DNA from: Arthrobacter sp. SLBN-100
GTDB lineage: Bacteria; Actinomycetota; Actinomycetes; Actinomycetales; Micrococcaceae
NCBI RefSeq assembly: GCF_006715305.1
Contig: NZ_VFMY01000001.1
Span: forward strand, 434,001 to 498,000
Direction of reading: 5' to 3'
Length of the DNA: 64,000 bases
The notes under the pieces are model-generated. The model was given only the letters and a program-made list of their open reading frames with translations, made no database searches and was not told the DNA's origin. The position numbers were made by a program, and so were the translations under genes. How positions within the stretch are numbered: the first letter of the stretch is position 1; every line of letters starts with the position of its first letter. Shown one piece after another: positions 34,309 to 42,303 of the stretch.

Positions 34309-34722
34309 CTAAGGCGCCGCTGATGGGAGCACGGCAGCGACCGCGCTGATCTCCACGAGGGCACCGGGCACCCCCAGCCCGGCCACAAGGGCAGCGGTCA
34401 CCAAAGCCGGCTCGTCGGACGCGAGTTCCGCAGCGATGGCCCGGTACCCGCCGGCGATGTCGGCGCCGTCGACGAACAGCACAGTCCACTGCACCACGTC
34501 GCCGAGGGTTGCGCCGGCCGCGGCGAGGGCGGTCTTCGCGTTCGCCAGGGCGCGGGCGGACTGCACGGCGGCGTCGCCTGCGCCGACAAGGGAACCGTTG
34601 GCATCAACCGCGTTCTGGCCGCCGACATAGATGGTGGTGGCGCCCGGAGGCACAACAGCAACATGGCTAAAGGCAGGACTCGCAACGAGTCCTTTGGGGC
34701 GGAGGCGCTGTATGGGCGACAT
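34309..34722 (-). CDS. RidA family protein (YjgF/YER057c/UK114)
   Basis: A 137-residue RidA-like protein: SPAFSHVAVVPPGATTIYVGGQNAVDANG, ALANAKTALAAAGATLGDVVQWTVLFVD and a C-terminal VAGLGVPGALVEISAVA. In canonical RidA the segment before EI/EV carries an Arg that hydrolyses enamine/imine intermediates. Here it is VPGALVEI without that Arg, so classical deaminase activity is uncertain. Single gene, with no operon partner. Confidence 0.82.
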   Translation of the reverse strand: MSPIQRLRPKGLVASPAFSHVAVVPPGATTIYVGGQNAVDANGSLVGAGDAAVQSARALANAKTALAAAGATLGDVVQWTVLFVDGADIAGGYRAIAAELASDEPALVTAALVAGLGVPGALVEISAVAAVLPSAAP

Positions 34723-34860
34723 GTCCGTATGCTCTCATGCAGGCTGCTGGACGGATAGACCCGGCAGCCTTCCAGGGATAGCATGGCCGGCACCGGAACC
34801 TGCGGCGTCTTAGCACCTTGCTGCCGGTCCGGAATCCGCCGATTCAACGAGGGGACGGCC

Positions 34861-35496
34861 ATGGGTGACCCAACCGGAAAAGCACCAGCAGCAAACCTGA
34901 TGGTCGACCTCATCATTTCTTTGGACGGGTATGCGTCCGCCGAGGGATGGCCAGGCTGGTGGGGACTGGAAGGCCCGGAATACCTTGCCTGGCTCGAGGA
35001 GGAGGGGCAGAAGAACTACACCTTCCTGCTCGGGGCCAACACCTATCGGCTGATGTCCAGCATGTCGCAGGAGGCCGCGGGCGGCGGTTCGGAATTCTCC
35101 GACAACGAGGGGGCCAGCCTCACCGGCCTGGCCGCCGTGCCCAAGGTGGTCTTCTCCTCCACCCTGAAGGCTCCTTTGACATGGCCAAACTCCCGGCTTG
35201 TGGCTGGGGACGCGGTGGAGGCAGTGGCGGAGATGAAACTTACCGCGGCCGGGCCCATGGCCACGCTGGGCAGCCTCAGCCTCTCCCGGTCGCTGCTGAC
35301 TTCCGGCCTGGTGGACAGGTTCCGGTTGGTGCTCTTCCCGGTGATCACAGGCCGGACGGGACGCGAGCGGATCTATGACAGTTACCCCGACGTCTTGCTG
35401 GAGATGGTGAACAGCCGGACGTTCGACGGCCGGCTCCAGCTGCTCGAATACATCCCCACCGTGCTTGACGGGCCACCCGGCACGGGCGTTTCGTGA
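34861..35496 (+). CDS. RibD C-terminal domain / dihydrofolate-reductase-family protein
   Basis: A 211-residue RibD-C fold protein with VDLIISLDGYASAEGWPGWWG, LLGANTYRLMSSM, KVVFSSTL, and LGSLSLSRSLLTSGLVDRFRLVLFPVITGRTGRERIYD. It is probably an NADPH-dependent reductase of unknown substrate. ATG 34861 has GAGGGGA 7 nt upstream and matches the family N-terminus. The start at 34783 would add 26 unrelated residues. Confidence 0.85.
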   Translation: MGDPTGKAPAANLMVDLIISLDGYASAEGWPGWWGLEGPEYLAWLEEEGQKNYTFLLGANTYRLMSSMSQEAAGGGSEFSDNEGASLTGLAAVPKVVFSSTLKAPLTWPNSRLVAGDAVEAVAEMKLTAAGPMATLGSLSLSRSLLTSGLVDRFRLVLFPVITGRTGRERIYDSYPDVLLEMVNSRTFDGRLQLLEYIPTVLDGPPGTGVS

Positions 35497-35532
35497 GGGG
35501 CCGGACCCCCGCCAAAGAGATTCATTATTGTG

Positions 35533-35561
35533 CATCCACAGAGGACGCTCCGCCGGTAGTA
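35533..35561 (+). promoter_or_regulatory. ECF-sigma-type promoter in front of the DUF4397 relic
   Basis: CATCCA (35533-35538), 16 nt, GGTAGTA (35555-35561). The same two elements at the same spacing precede the intact DUF4397 gene of the SigK operon (61516-61488, minus strand), while the sequence between them differs. Conservation of only the two elements marks them as the likely -35 and -10. Confidence 0.65.
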
Positions 35562-35616
35562 GAGGTGCAAGCACAAGCACAGCCCGTCCCCCGGGCGTCC
35601 CTCTGAGGAGTTTGAA

Positions 35617-35985
35617 ATGCGCAAAACAACCTCCGCCGCCGGAGCACTGTAACTCGCGGCCCGCTCTGACCTTTGCGGCTCCGGCCCAGGCCGGCGGCCG
35701 GAACCACCACGGCGATGACCCAGGCACGCTCTCGGTTCTGCATGGTGTGCCCGGGTTGACCGTGGACGTATGGGTCGACGGCAACCTCACCCTTGATGAC
35801 TTCAAATCCTGACGAGGCCACCCTGAAGCTGACGGCCGGAACCATTTCGGCCTCCGTTGCCGCGGCCGGGACCACCGTTCCTGATCGAGCCGGCCGACAT
35901 CACCGTCGAGGGCGGCAAAAACACGATCGTATATGCCTGGGGCAGTCTGGCTGAAGGCACCCTGGCCACCGCGGTCCAGTTGTTG
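35617..35985 (+). pseudogene. DUF4397-domain protein relic
   Basis: A degraded copy of the protein at 60605-61438. ATG 35617 opens MRKTTSAAGAL and stops at 35650. In another frame come the signal-peptide end (LTFAAPAQA) and LSVLHGVPGLTVDVWVDG, ending in a stop at 35810. After a deletion of about 120 codons, the remaining part has TLKLTAGTISASVAAAGTT and, after a frameshift, ADITVEGGKNTIVYAWGSL. So there are at least two frameshifts, two stops and one large deletion. The upstream promoter is still intact. Confidence 0.85.
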
Positions 35986-36042
35986 ACTCCGGGAACCAAG
36001 CGGGTAGCCCCGCTGCCGTGTGTGTGCGTAGGTTGGGTGACT

Positions 36043-37074
36043 ATGAAAGCCATCGTCTACCGCGCCACCGGCGATCCGTCAGTTCTTGAGCTCGTTCACC
36101 GGCAGGTCCGCGACCCGGGGCCCGGGGAGGTGCGGGTACGCGTGGTGGTCTCCGCGGTGAACCCTACAGACTGGAAGTCACGCAGAGGCGCCAGACCTGG
36201 TGCACCCTTGGCCTTCCCGGAAGTCGTGCCGAACCAGGACGGCGCGGGCACGGTGGACGCGGTGGGCCCCGGAACCAGCGGGTTCGAGATCGGAGACCGC
36301 GTATGGGTGGCCCTCGCCGCCTACCAGAGGGCTGATGGCGGAACCGCCCAGGAGTTCACGGTCCTCCCGGTTGAGCGTGTCTTTGCACTGCCGGACAACG
36401 CCGGGTTCGACGTCGGCGCAAGCCTTGGTGTTCCGGCCATCACTGCCCACCGGGCCCTGACTGTTGCCGAGGACGGCCCGCGGCGGCTCCACCCCGGAGC
36501 CCTCGCCAGCAAGGTAGTGCTCGTCGCCGGAGGGGCTGGTGCTGTCGGTCATGCCGCGGTTCAGCTCGCCAAGTGGGCCGGCGCCGTCGTGATCACCACC
36601 ATCAGCAGTCCCGAAAAGGAGGCGCTGGTCCGGAGCGCCGGAGCCCACCACGTCATCAATTACAAGGAAAGCGATCCAGCGGCGGAAATCCGTCGAATCG
36701 CTCCGGACGGCGTTGATGTGATCGTGGAGGTGGCACCTGCACAGAACGCCGAACTCGACCTGGCCGTCATCCGCAACCGCGGCTCCGTCGCCGTGTATGC
36801 CAACAACGGCGGCGACTTTGTGAACCTGGACGTGCGGAAGAATTTCAGCCTGAACGTCCGGTACCAGTTTGTGCTGCTGTATACCGTGGGCATGGAGGCG
36901 GTACGCGCCGCCGCCGAGGACATCAAGGCGGCGCTAGCTGACGGGGCGCTCCCTGTGGGAGGGCCTGCAGGACTTCCGCTGCACCGCTTCGGACTGGCTG
37001 ACACGGCTGCCGCCCACGCCGCCGTGGAAGGCAGCATCGTCGGCAAGGTGCTGATTGACGTCTCTGACGAGTAG
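36043..37074 (+). CDS. NADPH:quinone oxidoreductase (zinc-free MDR)
   Basis: A 343-residue quinone-oxidoreductase-type MDR. It opens MKAIVYRATGDPSVLEL, has VNPTDWK, QDGAGTVDAVG, the nucleotide loop VAGGAGAVGHAAVQLAKWAGA and ends with KVLIDV. No zinc-ligand cysteines are present. It reduces quinones or alkenals with NADPH. The frame is open upstream through the DUF4397 relic, but the family start is ATG 36043, so the 62 upstream codons are not part of the protein. Confidence 0.9.
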   Translation: MKAIVYRATGDPSVLELVHRQVRDPGPGEVRVRVVVSAVNPTDWKSRRGARPGAPLAFPEVVPNQDGAGTVDAVGPGTSGFEIGDRVWVALAAYQRADGGTAQEFTVLPVERVFALPDNAGFDVGASLGVPAITAHRALTVAEDGPRRLHPGALASKVVLVAGGAGAVGHAAVQLAKWAGAVVITTISSPEKEALVRSAGAHHVINYKESDPAAEIRRIAPDGVDVIVEVAPAQNAELDLAVIRNRGSVAVYANNGGDFVNLDVRKNFSLNVRYQFVLLYTVGMEAVRAAAEDIKAALADGALPVGGPAGLPLHRFGLADTAAAHAAVEGSIVGKVLIDVSDE

Positions 37075-37106
37075 CCGGCGCCCGGGCTACGCCTGGCGCC
37101 GGCTAC
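37071..37106. terminator. Strong hairpin between convergent genes
   Basis: Perfect 12-bp arms (37071-37082 GTAGCCGGCGCC, 37095-37106 GGCGCCGGCTAC) with a 12-nt loop. It overlaps the stop codon of the quinone oxidoreductase and the end of the minus-strand small gene, so it probably terminates both. Confidence 0.6.
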
Positions 37107-37354
37107 GGCTGGTGCGGGGCCTCGGTTTGCGTGTGGAGCCAGCGGCGTACCGCATTCACCACTTCGTCCGGATCAACGGTGTAGATGGTTTTCGGCCCGG
37201 AAGCCGGGGAATCGCTGTAGGTCATCCGTGCCCGAAAGCCGGGACTCTGGTTTGGTTCGTTCCAGGTTCGGATGACCATAGTTCCCATCCAAGGCGCAGG
37301 ATGGTCAGGCTCGTCGTCGCGAGGAATTCCTGACGGTGGAGCGTCCTCTGCCAA
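37103..37354 (-). CDS. Small hypothetical protein
   Basis: Up to 83 residues. The core MVIRTWNEPN, GFRARMTYSDSP, TVDPDEVVNAVRRWL has the look of a folded small domain: a short sheet plus a terminal helix. The frame starts with TTG at 37354, with AAGG about 9 nt upstream. ATG 37288 or 37279 would give a shorter form. The shared hairpin terminator with the convergent neighbour supports it being a real gene. No function is known to me. Confidence 0.55.
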   Translation of the reverse strand: MAEDAPPSGIPRDDEPDHPAPWMGTMVIRTWNEPNQSPGFRARMTYSDSPASGPKTIYTVDPDEVVNAVRRWLHTQTEAPHQP

Positions 37355-37487
37355 GCCGTTTCACCTTGCTCTCCTTCAGTGGGTACCCAATCTGCCTTGA
37401 TCCTCCTGCAGAACAATCAGGAATCAGCATGGTGTACGCCCAAAATCTGCTCAAGTTCGGCCGAAGAAGTGGGGGACAATGGGTGCC

Positions 37488-38186
37488 ATGGCTGATTCTG
37501 AAGCGGTGACGACCCAGGATTCGACGGTTGAAGCATGGACCCGGGCGCTGGCGGAGTCCAAGGGTTCGCCGGGAGGAGGGGCCGGGACGGGAGTCATGCT
37601 GGCCATCGCCGCGTCGCTCGCGTCCATGGTGGCCGGCTACACCGAACCCGGTGAAGAGCGGCGGAAGGAACTGGCGGATGTCCACGCACGGGCGCACACG
37701 CTGCGCAGGACGGCCCTCACACTTGCCGACGACGATGCTGCCGCTTCCAAGGCGTTTGGCGCCGCGTTCCGCCTGGAACCAGGGCCGGGACGCGACGACG
37801 CCATCCACCGGGCCTCGGTGAACGCCGCCAAAGCATCGGCCGTGCTGGGCGAACGTGCCATTGAAGCCATTGAAGACCTCGGCTGGCTTGCTGCCAACGG
37901 CAACCCTGCGCTCATTGCCGATGTGGTGGTCGCGTTCGGCGCCCTGCGGGCAGCGGTGGCAGGGGCGCGCACCAACATCAGCTTCGACCTCGCAACCCTT
38001 CGATCCGCCGGCGCCACACTCGAACAGATCCGCGACGAGCAGCCGGTCCTGTGGGCAACGGTCCAGCAGCTCAACTCAGCGCTGGAAAGGATCGACGAAC
38101 TGGCAGCCGGGGTGGATCACCGCGCCGCGCCGACAGACACCGATGCTGCGGTTGAGCCGGCGGCGCCCAGGGTTAGTGCTGATTAA
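37488..38186 (+). CDS. Cyclodeaminase/cyclohydrolase family protein (FTCD_C)
   Basis: A 232-residue all-helical protein of the formiminotransferase-cyclodeaminase C-terminal family. It has SPGGGAGTGVMLAIAASLASMVAGYT at the start, LADDDAAASKAF, and LGWLAANGNPALIADVVVAFGALRAAVAGARTNI. In serine-cycle and formate-using bacteria this domain alone (FchA) converts methenyl-THF or formimino-THF. A folate role is therefore possible, but there is no folate gene nearby. ATG 37488 is chosen over 37479, which leaves no room for a ribosome site. Confidence 0.85.
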   Translation: MADSEAVTTQDSTVEAWTRALAESKGSPGGGAGTGVMLAIAASLASMVAGYTEPGEERRKELADVHARAHTLRRTALTLADDDAAASKAFGAAFRLEPGPGRDDAIHRASVNAAKASAVLGERAIEAIEDLGWLAANGNPALIADVVVAFGALRAAVAGARTNISFDLATLRSAGATLEQIRDEQPVLWATVQQLNSALERIDELAAGVDHRAAPTDTDAAVEPAAPRVSAD

Positions 38187-38238
38187 CCGGTTTCGCGCCC
38201 AATCCGCACCAGGCTCCTTAGGGTAGCGACGTGGCACT

Positions 38239-38372
38239 CGATGGGGATGTCCCAACGGCTTCTGGGCCCTGACCGCTTTCACGCTGCAGATTGCCCTGGT
38301 GCTGCTCACCGGTTACGTGCTGGCAACCTCCCCGCCGGTGGCCAGGCTCATCAACCGGCTGGTGCTCATCCT
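38239..38372 (+). pseudogene. Fragment of a short-chain fatty-acid transporter (AtoE family)
   Basis: The plus frame reads RWGCPNGFWALTAFTLQ followed by IALVLLTGYVLATSPPV. In AtoE-type transporters the same order (MWG.GFW.LLAF.MQMALI..TGHALASS.PV) occurs near residue 50. Only this piece of about 40 residues remains and no start is evident. It lies between two unrelated genes. Confidence 0.65.
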
Positions 38373-38396
38373 GATGGCGATTTCTCCCGTGTTGTA

Positions 38397-39167
38397 TCAG
38401 TCTTGGCGGCGGAGGGCCGCCAAGGCGTCCGCAAGGTTCATCTGCAGGGCCGGACCATGGCCGGGAAGTATCACTGATGCGGAGACGTCGTCGAACCGGT
38501 GCGTTGCCTCCAGGGCCGCGGCCGGGTCCGAGTGGTACATGTGGTGGAGCATCTGGGGTCCGCCCTTCCGGCTCAGCGGATGGCCGGTGACAAAGGAATC
38601 CCCTACGGCGATAGCGCCGGCTTTTGCGAGGAGTATCGCGGCGTTCCCGGGCGTGTGTCCCGGCACCGGGATTGCTTCGGGGCGGCCGGGCAGGCTGCGA
38701 AGCGTCTCCGCGTCCCATTCACGGGCCTGGGTTGCCGGCTGTGCCGTCAGGGCGCCGGCTTTAATGACGTGGAGCATCCAGCGGAAGACCCGGGGACGCC
38801 AGGCGCGGACGATGACCTGGCCGAAAGTGACCTGGTGCTTTTCCCTGCCCTGGACGTGGGCCAGCTCTTCCGGCCCGCAGAGGATGGGGGTGCCGAAGGT
38901 GTTGGCGAAGTAGGCCGCGGACCCGGTGTGGTCCACGTGGCCGTGCGTGATGAGCACAGCCCGGGCGTCAGCGGGCTCCAGTCCCAGGTGGCGGATGGAC
39001 TCCAGAACCAGGGGCCGGTCGGACGGGTAGCCGGAGTCGATGAGCATAAAGCCCGTCAGGTCGCGGACCACGATCCAGTTCGAGGCCGGGCCCTGGACGT
39101 GATAGACGCCTGGTGCCGCCTCGGAAACACGGGATGCGGGTTGCCAGTCAGTGGCTTCGGGTTGCAC
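38397..39167 (-). CDS. MBL-fold metallo-hydrolase
   Basis: A 256-residue metallo-beta-lactamase-fold protein. The metal motif is THGHVDHTG (HxHxDH), with later ligands His in PVPGHTPGN, Asp in VGDSFVTGHP and the C-terminal His in PGHGP. It starts PGVYHVQGPASNWIVV. This is the glyoxalase-II/lactonase/RNase-Z superfamily pattern, so it probably hydrolyses a thioester or lactone, with unknown substrate. Confidence 0.9.
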   Translation of the reverse strand: MQPEATDWQPASRVSEAAPGVYHVQGPASNWIVVRDLTGFMLIDSGYPSDRPLVLESIRHLGLEPADARAVLITHGHVDHTGSAAYFANTFGTPILCGPEELAHVQGREKHQVTFGQVIVRAWRPRVFRWMLHVIKAGALTAQPATQAREWDAETLRSLPGRPEAIPVPGHTPGNAAILLAKAGAIAVGDSFVTGHPLSRKGGPQMLHHMYHSDPAAALEATHRFDDVSASVILPGHGPALQMNLADALAALRRQD

Positions 39168-39253
39168 GGGTAAAGCGTAGCTGGCGTAAATCGCAGCTGG
39201 CGTAAATCGTGCCTGCCCGCCGGTCCTGTCACTGGCCGAATGCCTTTGGTGAC

Positions 39254-39955
39254 CTATACCAGCGGCCAGGGGTAACGCATGCCCGTGGGGTCAACCGGCA
39301 GGACACCGCTGTCCAGTACGCGCTGGACCCGGCGCCGCAGCGCACGGACCTCCGCAGGATCCAGCAGCTCCGCCACCTCAGGCGGGACGTCCTCTGCGAG
39401 CGGGGCGATATCCTGCAGCAGGGCGTCCGGGACCGGTTCGCCGGCGAAGTCCCAGATGACAGTGCGGAGTTTGAAGTCTGCAGCAAAGCACAGCCCGTGG
39501 TCGATGCCCCACACGCGTCCGTCGCGGTCCCGCAGGACATGCCCGCTCTTGCGGTCGGTGTTGTTGGTAACGAAATCGAACAGGGCAATCCGGGACAGGA
39601 CGCTGTGCGTTTCAGGCGCGTCCTCGTACAGGATGAAGTAATGCTCCCGGTAGTCGCAGGCTACAAACCATTGCAGCGAGCCGACACCCAAGGGTGGGTC
39701 ATCGCGGATCACCGTGGGCGGCACGAGGCCCCACCGCAGGTATTCGCTCAGCAGGTACGCCGCGCGCTCGCGCCGGTACAGCCCGGGCTCAAAGTCCCGC
39801 AACGGCCGTTCCCCGGACTCGGGTTTATACACACCATGGGCCGAGTCGTCGCCGCAGGAGACCCTGACCAGGAAGGTTGCGTTGCTGCTGCGGGGGATGC
39901 GCGCAATGAGTTCCACGCGGCCTTCGCCCAGCAGCGTCAGTTCCCGCCCGGACAC
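39254..39955 (-). CDS. SCO1664 family protein (PI3/4-kinase-like fold)
   Basis: A 233-residue member of the SCO1664 family. It has LIARIPRSSNATFLV, GVYKPESGERPL, YLLSEYLRWGLVPPT, and the kinase-like catalytic region FDFVTNNTDRKSGHVL followed by VWGIDHGLCF, matching the D-x-x-x-x-N and DHG pattern of PI3/4-kinase-like proteins. In many actinobacteria it stands next to the MSMEG_4193-type phosphatase, a DUF3090 gene and mshC. Here only the phosphatase is present, 31 bp upstream. The biochemical role is unknown. Confidence 0.88.
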   Translation of the reverse strand: MSGRELTLLGEGRVELIARIPRSSNATFLVRVSCGDDSAHGVYKPESGERPLRDFEPGLYRRERAAYLLSEYLRWGLVPPTVIRDDPPLGVGSLQWFVACDYREHYFILYEDAPETHSVLSRIALFDFVTNNTDRKSGHVLRDRDGRVWGIDHGLCFAADFKLRTVIWDFAGEPVPDALLQDIAPLAEDVPPEVAELLDPAEVRALRRRVQRVLDSGVLPVDPTGMRYPWPLV

Positions 39956-39986
39956 CGGCCGTCCCTTTGTTTGGTGCCCGGAAATA

Positions 39987-40658
39987 TCATGGCGCCCTCA
40001 GCCCGCTCAGGGGTTCCGCCGTCGAATTCACCATCAGCACGGCTGGCGGACGGCCCTCCACATACTCGATGGCCGACACCGAAGCAGGGCTGATCATGAT
40101 CCGCTGGAACAGGTCCAGGTGCGTGCCCATGGCGTGCGCCACGGCGGCCTTGATGGGGTCGGCATGGGAGAAACATACGACGACGGCGCCGGGATGTGCG
40201 GCGCGCAGCAGCTCAAGTGCGCCAACCATTCTTGCCTGCATCTGCGTGAAGCTTTCCCCGTTGGGAAAGCGGAACGTCGACGGGCTGTACTGCACGCCCT
40301 GCCACTGCGGCAAGGCTGCCAGGTCGGCGAGTGCCTCGCCCGTCCAGTCGCCGAAGTCGCATTCGATCAGCCCGTCGTCGTGATTCAGCGGCAGGCCGGC
40401 GCGGGATGCGGTGGGGGCAGCAGTCTCAGTGGTCCGCTCCAGGGGTGAGGAGTAGATGGCGCCCACGGGCAAACCCGTGAGGCGTTCGGAGACCCGTTCA
40501 GCCTGGGCAAGGCCCCGTTCGGAGAGGTGCAGTCCCGGCGCACGGCCGGGCAGCACCTTCCCGGTGGTAGGCGTCTCCCCGTGGCGCACCAGTAGAAGGA
40601 GTGTCCGCCCGGGCGCCAGGAGCGCACGCGAAGGCATCGTCCCTGTGGCTCCATTCAT
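39987..40658 (-). CDS. MSMEG_4193 family histidine phosphatase
   Basis: A 223-residue histidine phosphatase (phosphoglycerate-mutase-like). The catalytic LVRHGET is near residue 24, with LSERGLAQAERV, YSSPLERTTETA, the acid ECDFGDWTG and the second His in CFSHADPIK. ATG 40658 gives the family length. The frame is open upstream through the 53-bp tandem repeats, which would add 59 repetitive residues. It is followed by the SCO1664 family gene. Confidence 0.9.
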   Translation of the reverse strand: MNGATGTMPSRALLAPGRTLLLLVRHGETPTTGKVLPGRAPGLHLSERGLAQAERVSERLTGLPVGAIYSSPLERTTETAAPTASRAGLPLNHDDGLIECDFGDWTGEALADLAALPQWQGVQYSPSTFRFPNGESFTQMQARMVGALELLRAAHPGAVVVCFSHADPIKAAVAHAMGTHLDLFQRIMISPASVSAIEYVEGRPPAVLMVNSTAEPLSGLRAP

Positions 40659-40670
40659 CAGCACTAAGCG

Positions 40671-40813
40671 TAGCGGCAGGGGCCCCACCCGAGCTTGCGA
40701 GGGATGGGGGAGGCGCGTAGCGGTAGCGGCAGGGGCCCCCGCCCGAGCTTGCGAGGGATGGGGGAGGCGCGTAGCGGTAGCGGCAGGGGCCCCGCCCGAG
40801 CTTGCGAGGGGAT
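40671..40813. repeat. Tandem direct repeat, about 53-54 bp, 2.7 copies
   Basis: Copies start at 40671, 40724 and 40778 (third partial). Each contains AGCGGCAGGGGCC followed by CCCGAGCTTGCGAGGGA and a G-rich run. Copies differ at only a few bases. It fills the intergenic region between divergent genes starting at 40658 and 40859. Confidence 0.9.
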
Positions 40814-40858
40814 TCTGAGAATTCCCTCGATTCATGGCAGGGGTAGGGCTACCGTGGA

Positions 40859-42250
40859 GTGGTGACTGACCGACCCGAAATCTTCACTGTTGGCGAATTG
40901 CGTGCAGCCGGCCATCTCCAGAAAGACCTGCGCCACGAAATCCGCGACAACCTGCTCGCCGCGCTCGCGGAAGGCCGCGATCCCTGGCCGGGACTGTACG
41001 GCTTCAGCCGCACAGTCCTTCCCCAGCTTGAGCGCGCCCTGATCGCGGGCCACGACGTGGTCCTGCTGGGTGAGCGGGGGCAGGGCAAGACACGGCTCCT
41101 GCGCACACTGGCCGGGCTGCTGGACGAATGGTCGCCCGTGATCGAGGACTCGGAACTGAACGAGCACCCGTACGAGCCCATTACCGAGCAATCGCGGGCC
41201 CGTGCCCTCGCTGAAGGGGACAGGCTGCGGGTGGCGTGGCGCCACCGCTCCGAACGGTACGTGGAAAAGCTTGCCACCCCTGATACCAGCGTCGCCGACC
41301 TCATCGGCGACGTCGACCCGATGCGCGTGGCCGAGGGCCGGCGCCTGGGCGACCCCGAAACCATCCACTACGGCCTGGTCCCGCGCTCCAACCGCGGCAT
41401 CATCGCCATCAACGAACTGCCGGACCTGGCCGAACGGATCCAGGTGTCGATGCTCAACGTGATGGAGGAGCGCGATATCCAGATCCGCGGCTACGTGCTG
41501 CGGCTGCCGCTGGACGTGCTCGTCGTCGCATCCGCGAACCCGGAGGACTACACCAACCGCGGGCGGATCATCACACCCCTGAAGGACCGCTTCGGCGCCG
41601 AGATCCGAACGCACTACCCCATCGAACTCGATGACGAGGTGGCTGTGGTCCGGCAGGAGGGACAGCTGGTGGCCGACGTTCCGCCGGTGATCCTTGAAAT
41701 CCTGGCCCGCTATACCCGTGCCCTGCGGCAGTCGCCCGCGATCAACCAGACCTCCGGCGTATCGGCACGGTTTGCCATCGCGGGTGCCGAAACGGTCGCG
41801 GCAGCTGCACTGCGCCGCGCCAGCGTCCGCGGGGAAAGCGAGGCCGTGGCACGGATCGTGGACCTCGGCACCGCAGTGGACGTCCTCTCGGGGAAGATCG
41901 AATTCGAATCCGGCGAGGAAGGCCGGGAACAGGCGGTCCTCGACCACCTCCTGCGGACGGCCACGGCAGAAGCGGTGCGCGCCCACTACCACGGCATCGA
42001 CCTGGGACCGCTCGTCGCTGCACTGGACGGCCACCGGACAGTGACCACCGGGGAGCAGATTACGGCGCAGGAATTCCTCGAGAACCTGCCCTCGCTCAAC
42101 GGGTCGGGGCTTTACGACGAGATCAGCGGGCGCCTGGGCGCGACGAACCAGGGGCAGCGCGCCGCCGCCATCGAACTTGCCTTGGAAGGCTTGTACCTCG
42201 CCCGCCGGATCTCCAAGGAGTCCGACGACGAGGAAACCATTTACGGCTAG
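40859..42250 (+). CDS. MoxR/magnesium-chelatase-type AAA+ ATPase
   Basis: A 463-residue AAA+ ATPase. Walker A is GERGQGKTRLL near residue 72, the Walker B/ELPDLAE segment is RGIIAINELPDLAERIQVSMLNVMEERDIQIRG-like, sensor-1 is VVASANPEDYTNRGR and the Arg-finger region is PLKDRFGAEI. It is the ChlI/sigma-54-like helical-insert type. It stands 53 bp before a VWA-domain gene. Such MoxR-VWA pairs act as chaperones that load metals or activate protein complexes. The target here is unknown. Confidence 0.9.
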   Translation: MVTDRPEIFTVGELRAAGHLQKDLRHEIRDNLLAALAEGRDPWPGLYGFSRTVLPQLERALIAGHDVVLLGERGQGKTRLLRTLAGLLDEWSPVIEDSELNEHPYEPITEQSRARALAEGDRLRVAWRHRSERYVEKLATPDTSVADLIGDVDPMRVAEGRRLGDPETIHYGLVPRSNRGIIAINELPDLAERIQVSMLNVMEERDIQIRGYVLRLPLDVLVVASANPEDYTNRGRIITPLKDRFGAEIRTHYPIELDDEVAVVRQEGQLVADVPPVILEILARYTRALRQSPAINQTSGVSARFAIAGAETVAAAALRRASVRGESEAVARIVDLGTAVDVLSGKIEFESGEEGREQAVLDHLLRTATAEAVRAHYHGIDLGPLVAALDGHRTVTTGEQITAQEFLENLPSLNGSGLYDEISGRLGATNQGQRAAAIELALEGLYLARRISKESDDEETIYG

Positions 42251-42303
42251 CCGCACGGCTGGAAGCAGTACAGCCAGGAACAGGGGCCGGAACAGGAGGC
42301 GTC

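Noticed and set aside
35857..36042. Extended N-terminus of the quinone oxidoreductase
   Set aside because: These codons translate the DUF4397 relic. The family start is at 36043.
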